This document shows positions 7,717 through 21,200 of a stretch of DNA of 64,000 bases, piece by piece; position 1 is the stretch's first letter; the number at the start of each line of letters is the position of its first letter. A program made the position numbers and the translations under genes. This DNA is from DSSB01 sp046346845 (GTDB lineage Bacteria > UBA10199 > DSSB01), in contig JAXMHH010000001.1 in the NCBI GenBank assembly GCA_046346845.1, positions 372,001 to 436,000 of the forward strand. Direction: 5' to 3'. The notes below the pieces were generated by a model. That model did not search any database, was not told where the DNA came from, and worked only from the letters and a program-made list of their open reading frames with translations.

Positions 7717-10700
7717 TCAATGAAACTGGGAGCGCCTTCTCACCCTCATAAAGAGGGCTGCCAACCCGAGGCCTCCCAGCAGGATCATCGGAGCAGGCCC
7801 CTCGTCGGCGACGGATTGCGAATACAAGCTGCAACCGCCACCCTGCGGATCGAAGGGGAAATTAGGCAGGCCGCTTGTCCCCCGCTGTCTTCCGCCGTTA
7901 TCGCCGGCACCATTGCCACCGCCGTTATTTCCCCCGCCGTTATTCCCTCCACCTCCGGGATTGTCGACGGAATCGCAGGCATCGCCGAGGCCGTCGCCGT
8001 CGCTGTCGGCTTGGTCGGCATTGGCCACGTCCGGGCAATTATCCGCGGCGTTGGCGATGCCGTCGCCGTCGGCATCCGCGCCGGGCGCGGCGCAGGCGGG
8101 ATTCGCCGAGCAATCGGCATCGGCGCAATCCACGGCCCCGTCGGCGTCGTCGCTGACGCCATTATTGCAACTACCCTCGACTTGGTCGCAGGCATTGCCC
8201 TGGCCGTCGCTGTCCGTGTCTTCCTGCCCCGAATTGGCAACATTGGGGCAATTGTCGTTGGCGTCGACCACGGAGTCGCCGTCGCTGTCCAGACAGGTCG
8301 GAGCGGCAGCGCAATCGGGATCGTTGCAATCGGTCAGAGCATCGGTGTCGTCGTTACTGCCGTTGGTACAATCGTTTTCCTGGGTATCGCAGGCATTCCC
8401 AATGCCATCGCCGTCGGTGTCCTGCTGGCCTGCGTTGGCGACCGACGGACAATTATCGACGTTGTTGGCAACTCCGTCCCCGTCGGTATCACCGCCGGGG
8501 TTGGAACAAATGGGGCTGCCGGCGCAGTTGGAATCTGCGCAGTCAATCGCCCCGTCGGTATCGTCGCTGACGCCGTTTCCGCAGTCATTTTCGACGGTGT
8601 CGCAGGCGTTTCCGATCCCGTCCCCGTCGGTGTCCTGCTGGCCAGGGTTAGCGACGGACGGACAATTGTCGACGCCGTTCAAGACACCGTCGCTATCGTC
8701 GTCATTGTTAGGCGCCGTGCAGGCCGGATCGGCGGCGCAGTCGGAGTCGGCGCAATCCGTCTGCGCATCGCCGCCCACGGAGGCCTGGTCGTCGTTCTTG
8801 CCGTTATTGCAGTTGTTCTCGACGGTGTCGCATAGATTGCCGGTCCCGTCGCCGTCCGTGTCTTCTTGCCCCGAATTGGCGACATTGGGGCAATTATCGA
8901 CAGTGTCTTTAACGCCATCGTTATCGCTATCGAGGCAGGCAGGATCGCTGGCGCAATTGGAATCGGCGCAGTCAACGTCCGCATCGCCGTCGTCGGTTAC
9001 CCCATTGGTGCAATCGTCCTCGAAATTGTCGCAAGCATTCCCGACGCCGTCTGCATCGGTATCCTCCTGCCCCGGGTTGGAGGCCTGCGTGCAGTTGTCG
9101 CTGCCATTGGCCACCCCATCCCCGTCGAAATCGCCGGTGGGATCGGTGCAATTGGGATCCGCCGAGCAGGCCGAATCGAAACAGTCGGTCAGGGTATTAT
9201 TATCGTCGTCGATCCCGTTATTGCATATCTCGAAACAGCCCGGTGCCGAGCCGCAATCCCCGGTATCGGCGCAATCGGTGAATCCGTCCTGATCGTTATC
9301 CAGGCCGTCGTTACAATCCTCGATACAGCTCGGCAGGGAGCTGCATTGGGAATCTTGACAGTCAGCCTTCCCGTTTCCGTTATCATCGACTCCATTGGTG
9401 CAATTTTCGTCGTTGTCCTTGATAGTGACGTCCGCTTCCGCCGGACTGCCTAAACCCGCTTGTACGGGATTGCTGAGCTGAACCTTAAAGACCTCGTCGG
9501 ATTCGAAGTCCGGATCGTCCGTGATATTGACGGTGAAGGTCTTGGAAGTCTCGCCGTTGGCGAAATTGAGGGTTCCGGTGGCTTGATCGTAATCCACCCC
9601 CTCCGTCGCGCTGTCTCCCACCGTCTTATAATCGACCGAAATATCCCCGCCGGAACCGCCGACCCGATCCACCTGGATGGTCACGGTCGGGCCGCTTTCG
9701 TTGACATTGTAAGTCGCCGAACTGAACTTCACGATCCCGGGCACTTCGCCTAAGAACAGGTCGGTCGCCGCGTTTCCATCGCTGAACAGGCCGCCCAGCA
9801 AATCAGTGGCGTCGCTGCTGAACATCACGAACCGCCCATCCGCCGTGGCTTGCGGATCCGAGGAGGCCTGGTCTCCGCCCCCGGTGCCCGCATTATTGGG
9901 GCTCATCAAAAAGGTCACTTTATTATCGAGGTCGCGGAGAAAGACGTCGGCAACCCCGTCAGGCGCCACGCTTCCTCCGGTCATGTTGACAGCGGTGCTT
10001 TGGAAAGTAACATGGCTGCCGTCACCGCTGATCCTCCCGTTAAAGGACGTGCCATCCCCGCCGTCATTGCTGTCCGTCAAAGAAACGCTGACGGGGACAT
10101 TCACCCCGGGAGCAGTCAGCAAATTTTGCATGTAAATCTGGGTGGTGAAATGATTATTGAATCCCGCCACCAAATCGCTGGAGTTGCTCTCGAAAATCAC
10201 CTTGGTGCCGTCGTCGGAGACCGAGGGATTGAGGGAAAAGCCGTTTCCGCCATTGTCTCCGGCGGAATTGACGCTGAGCATTTGAATGCCGGTGAGCTGC
10301 GTCCAAACGAAGGCGTCGGTGTTGCCGAGGGTATCGTTCACCGAGGTCAAATCGCTGGCCCCGCTCTCGAACACGACCGTGAGGCCGTTGGCGCTGATCT
10401 TAGGGGTCTCGGTGGTCGCCGCATCGCCGCCATTGTCTCCGGCGGCGTTCTTGGTAATCATGGTGACGGTGTCATTGGCCACATCGTAGAGAAACAGGTC
10501 ATCGTCGAAGTCGGTCTCGACCGCGGGGCTGATCAAGTCGTTGGCCGAACTCACGAAGACCACGAAATTGCCGTCCCGACTGATGCGGGCCTTGGAAGAA
10601 CTGCCGTTGCCGGTCATGCTGTCGTAATTGTCGCCGGGATTGTTACAGGCCGGCACCGAGGACACAGCCGCCTTGCTCTTGCTGATCAACTTCACGGTGC

Positions 10701-11367
10701 TCCCGTTATAAATGTAGACGTCGCTGCCGCCATTGACATCGCAAAGCTTCTTGTCGTCGAGGAGATTTCGGGCATCCGTCGTAAACACAACCTTGCCGTC
10801 ATTGCTGATGGAAGGGTCGGAAGAATCGCCGTTGGCACCGTCGTTGTTTTTGAAATTGGGGGTCAGCAGCTTGGTGGTACCCCCACTGATGTCATAAAGA
10901 TAGATATGGTCCCTGATCCCATCGACGTTGGGGGGAGCTCCATAATCGAGGTTATCCGCGTCACTCACAAAGGCAACTTGATCGCCATCCTGGCTAACTA
11001 CAGGATTAGAGGAGGACCCATCCCCCGAAGAGTCCCCGGCGGCGTTCGCGCTGATCAAGAAAACCTGCCCGATGCTCTTATCCCAATAAAAAACGTCCCG
11101 CAGATTTTGCGGATTATGAGGTGGATTCGCCTCGTCGTTATCCGCGACGATCGCGCCGTCGTAGTCGTCGGCGAGGCTCTCAAAGGCCACGATGGAGCCG
11201 TCGGCGCTCATCGAGGGGGCCAAAGCCGCCTTGTTGCCGCTGGAATTACCGATGGTCACGCTTACCAACTGGGTATTGGCCGCGAGCAGAGTGCCGGCCG
11301 GGAAACAGGACAAAACAAGCCCGGTAATGGCAAATAATAGACCCCTGCGTTTTCTCTCAGAACACAT
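7717..11367 (-). CDS. Secreted calcium-binding repeat protein with C-terminal anchor
   Basis: 1216 residues. Signal peptide (about 1-29), then about eight PD40/TolB-like blades (roughly 40-540), each with a phrase like S-x-DG-x-x-V-x-F-x-S. Next comes one Calx-beta domain (about 548-655), then an array to about 1130. The array alternates thrombospondin type 3 units (DxDxDGxxNxxDNCP, DTDGDGxGNACD) with a Cys-rich unit (CxNGxxDDxDGxxDCxDxxC). A Gly/Asn linker leads to GGGCSLYSQS, a hydrophobic helix and MRVRRR. That ending matches the tripartite sorting signals (Cys, membrane helix, basic tail) of the MYXO-/Synerg-/JDVT-CTERM kind. The Asp/Asn patterns bind calcium in this family. Likely a cell-surface protein anchored or processed after export. 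AAGGAG lies 5 bp before the start. Confidence 0.88.
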   Translation of the reverse strand: MCSERKRRGLLFAITGLVLSCFPAGTLLAANTQLVSVTIGNSSGNKAALAPSMSADGSIVAFESLADDYDGAIVADNDEANPPHNPQNLRDVFYWDKSIGQVFLISANAAGDSSGDGSSSNPVVSQDGDQVAFVSDADNLDYGAPPNVDGIRDHIYLYDISGGTTKLLTPNFKNNDGANGDSSDPSISNDGKVVFTTDARNLLDDKKLCDVNGGSDVYIYNGSTVKLISKSKAAVSSVPACNNPGDNYDSMTGNGSSSKARISRDGNFVVFVSSANDLISPAVETDFDDDLFLYDVANDTVTMITKNAAGDNGGDAATTETPKISANGLTVVFESGASDLTSVNDTLGNTDAFVWTQLTGIQMLSVNSAGDNGGNGFSLNPSVSDDGTKVIFESNSSDLVAGFNNHFTTQIYMQNLLTAPGVNVPVSVSLTDSNDGGDGTSFNGRISGDGSHVTFQSTAVNMTGGSVAPDGVADVFLRDLDNKVTFLMSPNNAGTGGGDQASSDPQATADGRFVMFSSDATDLLGGLFSDGNAATDLFLGEVPGIVKFSSATYNVNESGPTVTIQVDRVGGSGGDISVDYKTVGDSATEGVDYDQATGTLNFANGETSKTFTVNITDDPDFESDEVFKVQLSNPVQAGLGSPAEADVTIKDNDENCTNGVDDNGNGKADCQDSQCSSLPSCIEDCNDGLDNDQDGFTDCADTGDCGSAPGCFEICNNGIDDDNNTLTDCFDSACSADPNCTDPTGDFDGDGVANGSDNCTQASNPGQEDTDADGVGNACDNFEDDCTNGVTDDGDADVDCADSNCASDPACLDSDNDGVKDTVDNCPNVANSGQEDTDGDGTGNLCDTVENNCNNGKNDDQASVGGDAQTDCADSDCAADPACTAPNNDDDSDGVLNGVDNCPSVANPGQQDTDGDGIGNACDTVENDCGNGVSDDTDGAIDCADSNCAGSPICSNPGGDTDGDGVANNVDNCPSVANAGQQDTDGDGIGNACDTQENDCTNGSNDDTDALTDCNDPDCAAAPTCLDSDGDSVVDANDNCPNVANSGQEDTDSDGQGNACDQVEGSCNNGVSDDADGAVDCADADCSANPACAAPGADADGDGIANAADNCPDVANADQADSDGDGLGDACDSVDNPGGGGNNGGGNNGGGNGAGDNGGRQRGTSGLPNFPFDPQGGGCSLYSQSVADEGPAPMILLGGLGLAALFMRVRRRSQFH
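7960..9430 (-). repeat. In-gene tandem array of TSP3 plus Cys-rich units
   Basis: Within the secreted protein, a composite unit of about 60-65 codons recurs about six times. One half is a TSP3 repeat rich in Asp/Gly/Asn, the other a Cys-rich stretch of ENxCxNGxxDD...DCxDxxCxxxPxC type. The first copies near the Calx-beta domain contain only Cys-rich units. Adjacent copies share near-identical phrases such as NACDTVEND and DNCPSVAN, suggesting recent duplication. Confidence 0.8.
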
Positions 11368-11544
11368 AAATGCTCCTTATGAGTGACAACATTCTGGTTT
11401 GATTTTTATGTGTGGCAGGTCCCTGAGCCCCTACCCTCAGGCTACCCCCCGACTGAATTCACCCCGAAAAAATTACCCTGGACGATTGTTTTCCATATTA
11501 TGGCCAAAATAGATATTTTTTTGAAATACTTTTTTGTTAAAAGA

Positions 11545-11611
11545 AAATCTCAAAGAAAACCCAAATCTAAGCCGGGTTAGCGTACAAGGGACTTGGGTTT
11601 TTTTGAGATTT
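11545..11611. repeat. Long imperfect inverted repeat in a gene-free stretch
   Basis: The arm at 11545-11564 (AAATCTCAAAGAAAACCCAA) pairs with the arm at 11593-11611 (TTGGGTTTTTTTGAGATTT) with one bulged base and about 28 bp between. The rest of the gap 11368-11735 is AT-rich, with T-runs and no credible gene. The hairpin could act as a terminator for msrB transcripts, which come from the right, or be a small mobile repeat; no second copy was seen here. Confidence 0.6.
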
Positions 11612-11735
11612 CGAAAATAAAGAAAGGGACGGCACGAGGTATTCTCCTCCGAGCCGATGAGCGGAATAAGCGTATTCCATTTTTTTATCAAGTATTTTTC
11701 ACCGAACGGTTACTTTTTTCGGGAAGCCAAACCGC

Positions 11736-12170
11736 CTACTTCGCAAATAAATTGAGATATTGACCATAGCCCTGGCTCTCCATTTCTTCCTTGGGGATGA
11801 AGCGCAAGGCCGCCGAGTTGATGCAGTAGCGCATCCCGGTCGGGCCGGGGCCGTCAGGAAACACATGTCCCAGATGGGAATCCGCGCCCTTGCTGCGAAC
11901 CTCGGTGCGGGTCATGAGATGACCGCGGTCGATTTTCTCAACCACTACTTCCTGTTGAATCGGTTTGGTAAAACTCGGCCAACCCGTCCCGGAATCGAAC
12001 TTATCGGTGGAGCTGAACAACACCTCGCCGGAAACAACATCTACATAAATTCCCTCGCGGTGGTTGTCCCAATATTCGTTTTGAAAGGGGCGTTCGGTCC
12101 CGTCTTTTTGGGTGACTTGGTATTGCAGTGGGGTAAGCTTTTTCTTGAGGTCTTGGTCGGAGGGCTTCAT
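11736..12170 (-). CDS. msrB: Peptide-methionine (R)-S-oxide reductase
   Basis: 144 residues, normal for a stand-alone MsrB. The family core is intact: NEYWDNHREGIYVDVVSGEVLFSS, FDSGTGWPSF, SHLGHVF and the catalytic RYCINSAALRF, where Cys reduces the R-sulfoxide of methionine. The two CxxC zinc motifs found in many MsrB proteins are absent, and the usual resolving Cys position reads Ser (FSSTDKF). The ATG at 12170 has a strong AAAGGAGT site 6 bp upstream. The frame extends upstream with a hydrophobic stretch, but no such site supports an exported form. It protects or repairs oxidised proteins using thioredoxin. Confidence 0.93.
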   Translation of the reverse strand: MKPSDQDLKKKLTPLQYQVTQKDGTERPFQNEYWDNHREGIYVDVVSGEVLFSSTDKFDSGTGWPSFTKPIQQEVVVEKIDRGHLMTRTEVRSKGADSHLGHVFPDGPGPTGMRYCINSAALRFIPKEEMESQGYGQYLNLFAK

Positions 12171-12355
12171 GGTTACTCCTTTCCCGATATTTCCTGAACA
12201 ACGCACATCGGTTAACGAAATTACTAGCAGGGCGATGAGGGCAAAGGCATTCATAAACATCCTGTGGGCATAGCCTAGGATATACGAAGTCAGAGCCAAA
12301 CTGGATGCAAATGGAATGGTTTGTAGAGCAGGTCGCCCCTATGAAAAAATGGCAA

Positions 12356-12389
12356 TAAAAAACCCCGCCCCTTTTGAGGGCGAGGTTTT
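12356..12389 (-). terminator. Terminator of the rrn operon
   Basis: Reading the minus strand, AACCTCGCCCT and AGGGGCGGGGTT pair with a short loop and are followed by a run of T. It lies about 10 bases beyond the 5S gene, as expected for the end of the rRNA transcript. Confidence 0.85.
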
Positions 12390-12398
12390 AAATTAAAT

Positions 12399-12513
12399 CC
12401 GGCGGCGACCTACTCTCCCACTGAGCTGCCCCAGCAGTACCATCGGCTCTGAGCGTTTTCACTTCCGAGTTCGGGATGGGATCGGGTGGTGCCCGCTCGA
12501 TAAGGCCACCGGA
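12399..12513 (-). rRNA. rrf: 5S ribosomal RNA
   Basis: On the minus strand the sequence opens with TCCGGTGGCC, contains CCCGAACTCGGAAGTGAAAC (the conserved loop-B/C region) and closes with GGTCGCCGCCGGA, whose end pairs with the start. About 115 nt. It is the last gene of the rRNA operon, directly before a terminator. Ends are set by the terminal helix and may be off by a few bases. Confidence 0.95.
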
Positions 12514-12521
12514 AACTTGTT

Positions 12522-12566
12522 ATGCCTGGCAGGGGCGGTTCTTTGGAACCGCCCCTACAGAGGCAT
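12522..12566. repeat. GC-rich palindromic hairpin between 23S and 5S
   Basis: AGGGGCGGTTC / GAACCGCCCCT form a perfect 11 bp stem with a TTTG loop, and the flanks ATGCCT / AGGCAT extend it past a small internal loop. The core resembles REP-type palindromes (GGGGCGG...CCGCCCC) seen scattered in many genomes. A similar but not identical AGGGGC hairpin is at 413-437. Confidence 0.75.
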
Positions 12567-12569
12567 TTT

Positions 12570-15790
<3,221 letters not shown>

Positions 15791-15845
15791 AAAGAACACG
15801 ATCCGCTTCTCGCGAAGCGAATCAAAACTTTTATGTCTCATCTCT

Positions 15846-15921
15846 TGGTGGAGATGAGGGGGATCGAACCCCTGACCCCCGGCTTGCAAAGCCGGTGCTC
15901 TCCCAGCTGAGCTACATCCCC
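15846..15921 (-). tRNA. tRNA-Ala (anticodon TGC)
   Basis: 76 nt including an encoded CCA. Acceptor stem GGGGATG/CATCTCC (one G-U), D-arm GCTCAGCTGGGAGAGC, anticodon loop CTTTGCAAG with TGC, T-arm GGTTCGATCC. It lies between 23S and tRNA-Ile in the rRNA operon, the standard place for this tRNA. Confidence 0.97.
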
Positions 15922-15927
15922 TTCCGG

Positions 15928-16042
15928 AAGTGTCGAAGTGCTTAAGCGCCTAAGTGTCTAAGTTTCTTTTGCCAAATTTCTATTCTTGGCGGCCGTTGCG
16001 CCAGAAACTTAAGCACTTAGGCACTCAGGCACTTACGCACTT
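15928..16042. repeat. Inverted array of octamer tandem repeats between the two tRNAs
   Basis: Five consecutive 8-mers of consensus AAGTGYCT fill 15928-15967 (aagtgtcg, aagtgctt, aagcgcct, aagtgtct, aagtttct). Five consecutive 8-mers of the reverse-complement consensus AGRCACTT fill 16003-16042 (agaaactt, aagcactt, aggcactc, aggcactt, acgcactt). The 40-base arms can pair over their whole length with a handful of mismatches, and the loop is 35 bases. It would form a long hairpin in the spacer RNA. Confidence 0.9.
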
Positions 16043-16051
16043 GATGTAAAG

Positions 16052-16125
<74 letters not shown>

Positions 16126-16225
16126 GGTCTGCAGGGTTTTTCCCTACGTTCGGGCCTGTCTTGCTGCCCGATGCTTCTTTCACTCAATGAACCAAAGGGT
16201 CTTGGAAGATAAAACCGGCGCTTGC

Positions 16226-17939
<1,714 letters not shown>

Positions 17940-18027
17940 AACTAGGACGTGTCTTAATACTTCTAAGACTCAAAAACCTTAATGCTCTCCTAAGGTTCCC
18001 CGAAAGGATTCTCTCGAGGAGGGCGCG

Positions 18028-18090
18028 GTTTTATGTATTTAAATCCTGTTTGTCAAGGAATTTTATGAGAAAAAATAGTTAATAAAATTA
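18028..18090 (-). promoter_or_regulatory. rrn operon promoter with AT-rich upstream element
   Basis: On the minus strand a perfect TTGACA (18051-18056) is followed after 17 bp by TAAAAC (18028-18033). The DNA just upstream (about 18058-18090) is a run of A/T tracts like an UP element. Transcription would start about 80 bp before the 16S processing stem. The rest of 17940-18230 shows no gene. Confidence 0.7.
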
Positions 18091-18230
18091 GCAGGTTGCA
18101 ATGGCGCTCCCTGGGCCTAATTCGAGGCTATTTTTTCTCAAAGACCTAGCTAACAAGGCAAAAGATGATATTGCTTTCCTTTTGGAAAAGTCAAGGTTCG
18201 GACCGATAAAAAAGATTTTTTCCCGGGCCC

Positions 18231-21200
18231 CTACTCTTCCTTCAGTTCGTATTTCCCGCCTTGGCTGAGGACGGTGAAGGTCTTACGCCCGCCCGTCGGA
18301 ATCACCACCCCGTTTTTGACGAGCGGGGGCGAGGTATCGACCTCCAGACGGTATTCCCCGGCACGAACCGCGAAGGGCGTTTGACTGAGGGGCATCTCGA
18401 GGACCGGGGTGTTCTTGTAATCAAACAGCGAAAAGCTGACCTGAACCGCATCGCGGATGGCCTGCTGCAGGTCTTCCTGACGGCTGACCCGATAGGTGCG
18501 GCCGCCCATCACCTCGGCCAGACGCTTGAGCAAGGACTCGGTGGTCGGGTCGACATCGCTGAAATAGATCACGTGCAGGCGCAGGCGTTCGGCGTTTTTT
18601 GCCAGACGCGTGGCCACGGCGATCGGATCTCCCCCACAGGAATCCCAAGTATCGGCCACTAATAACCCCACCCGGGAGCCCTGGGTCTTCTTCAAATCCT
18701 TCTCGAGCAGCTCCAGGGCCCGCGCCAGCGGAAGGAGCCCCTGCGCCCGCACCTGGTCCAGCTCTCCCGCGGGATTCTTCAGAAGCCGAACATCCTCGCA
18801 ATTATTCTGTGCCGCCATGCTGCCGGCCCCCAGGACCCGGGCGTTGAGCCTCACATTTTCCGGCAAGGTTGCCAGCAGCCCGGACATCGAGGACTTCGCC
18901 AAATCGAGTTTCAACGAGGCGCCCACCGGCTCTTTCATGCCCACCGAGGCATCGATCAAGATCTCGACGTTATCCGGGAATAGCGTGCCCGTGGCGCTCA
19001 CCGAAGGATCGGCCTCCACGACGATCTCCCCCTGACCCAACTGAATCTGCACCGCGTCGGTCGTGGTCGCCTGGGAATTCAAATAGGCGCGTGCCTGAAT
19101 GAAATAACTGCCCGCGGGAAAGGCCGAGTTGGACCAGAGCAGCCGGAAAGGCGCCTGCGGGCTCTCCCCGATCCATTCGCCGTCGACCAGAAATTCGATC
19201 TTCTGGACCTGCTCAAAAAGTCCGCCCCCAACCTGGGCCTCGATCTCCGCCAAATTGGGCAGGTATTCGCCGATCCCCGGCCGCAGGATTTGCACCTGGG
19301 GCACCTGCTGGTTGACGTTCACCTGCACCTGAACGCTTTCCGTGGTTCCGTCGGTATAGGTCTCGACCGCCTGCAGGGTATGCTCGCCCTCCGACAGCGC
19401 GGTCGTGTTGAGCGGGATCTGAAAGGGCGGGCTCGTCGACTGGCCGATCTTATTGCCGTCCACGAGCAAGTCCACGGATTGAGGTTCGGCCCCCTGGGCC
19501 CTCCCCACCGACACCATCACGTTGAAATTCCCCGCAATGGTGTCCTTGTCGAGGGGTTTGACGAAACGCAAGGGCTTCTTCGCCGAGTATTGGGTCTCAA
19601 CAATATCGCTGACGACGTCCCCTTCGACCGTGGTGAGCACTAGCGCCAGGCGATGCGGACCCGGCTTGACCTTCAAGGCGCCGAGGTCCACCGCTTGGCT
19701 GAGGGAACTCTTCTCGAGGTCCACGGGTTTCTCCTCGTCGACCTTCAGTTGCAAACTTTGGATCGCCCCGGGGTCTTCGGCGGTGATCTCAAAGGCCAAT
19801 TTTCCGGCCTGGAGCGCGGCCTTGCCGTCAGTGGACCTCGCCCACTTCACCTTCGGAAGCGGGGCCAATTGCGGGAAACTCACCGAGACGTCGCCCAAGC
19901 TCTCCGCCGCCGCCGAGAACAGCTCAAAGCCCAGCGAAGCGGGGCTGGGCGCGGCGTAGAGCTCGGGACTGGGGTTTTCCACCGTCCCGAGGGCCAAGAC
20001 GCTGAAGCCCACCTGTTGCTTCTTCGCCTCCCCGGCGAGCGACTCGCACTGCTCGGGAGGCGGCAGCTTCGCCGCGTCCGTCACCAAGATCAGCTGCTTC
20101 AACCCCTTCCCACCCGAGAGTTTTTTGAAGGCCTGACCCGCGGCATCGGCGCTCGGCTCACCGGGGGCCAGCAGCTTGGCGACCTTCTTGGCCCAGGCGC
20201 CCTCGTCGTCCGGCTCCAAGGTTTCGCTCCCGGCGGGACTGATGAGGTGCAGGCGGTCACGCCCCCGCAACTGCGATGCCAGATCGAGGATGGCCGCCGT
20301 CAGGGCGGATTTCACCTGGGTCTCCACGAGCGAGGGCAGTTGAACCAGCAGGGCCAACTGCCGGTCTTTTCCCAATCGCGCCCGCTCCAGCTCGGCCTTG
20401 ACCCCTTTGAGATTTTTTTCCCCCCGGCTGAAGGCCAAGGAGGCCTCGTTCACCGCCGCAAAACTGCGCCCTTCCTGATTTTTGACCATCAACCAGGCCT
20501 GTCGGCCTTTGCCTTGCGCCCGAGAATTGGAGGCGGCCAGGGTCAGGTGCATCCAGTCCTTCCTTCCGAATCCCGGCCGGCCATTGCTGACTTGGACGCG
20601 AATCGGACTGGTCAGCGGATCGAGGACCGTCGCACCGAAGAAATCCTGCCGGACGAGCCGGCTGAGCAAGGGAATCTCGACGCCTTGCCGGGAGAGCAAT
20701 TTCAAGCCCAGGTAGGAACCCGATAGGGCCAGGCCCAACAAGGCCCAACCGCCGGCGCGCAGAAACGAGGTCTGGCCCTTGGGCCGAAACAACCAGGCCA
20801 AAAGCAAGGCCAGGGTGGCCAAGGGAAAGGCGTAACCCAAGGCCAAAAGTCCCGGACGCAAAAATGAGGGCAGCTTGGACAGGTAGGCCGGTCCCCACAA
20901 GGCGCCCTCCAAGGGGAGTCGCTCCGCCAAGGCAAGCCCCGCCGCGATCAAGACCAGCAGGCAGGCCAGGCCGCCCAGTAGCTTGGGAAGAAAATTGAGC
21001 CGCTTGGTCCCGAACAGGGCCAGGGCAATCACCAAGGCCACCACCGCGAAGCTGGGACCCACCCAGGTCTCGAGGGGCATTTTAAAGAAGTGCAGGGAGT
21101 CGGGATCTGAGGTGTAAAATCGCACCCCCGCCAAGGCCACCAAGCCAAACCAGGCGAAGATGGTCCCGAAGCAGGCGGTCCAACCTTCCAGGCGCCGCAG

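Noticed and set aside
7900..9450. CRISPR array
   Set aside because: The periodicity is coding (TSP3 and Cys-rich units, about 190 bp period, variable at third positions), with no 25-40 bp exact repeats and unique spacers.
7651..11337. Long plus-strand frames rich in Ile/Val/Ala/Gly opposite the secreted repeat protein
   Set aside because: They are the reverse reading of Asp/Asn/Gly codons of the calcium-binding repeats; they only look like membrane proteins.
11736..12299. Exported MsrB form starting at 12299 with a hydrophobic N-terminus
   Set aside because: The strong ribosome site is at 12170, the hydrophobic part ends without a good cleavage or lipobox sequence, and the short form is a complete MsrB.
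15928..16042. CRISPR array or transposon ends
   Set aside because: Repeats are 8 bases without spacers and form one inverted pair; no target-site duplication or transposase gene.
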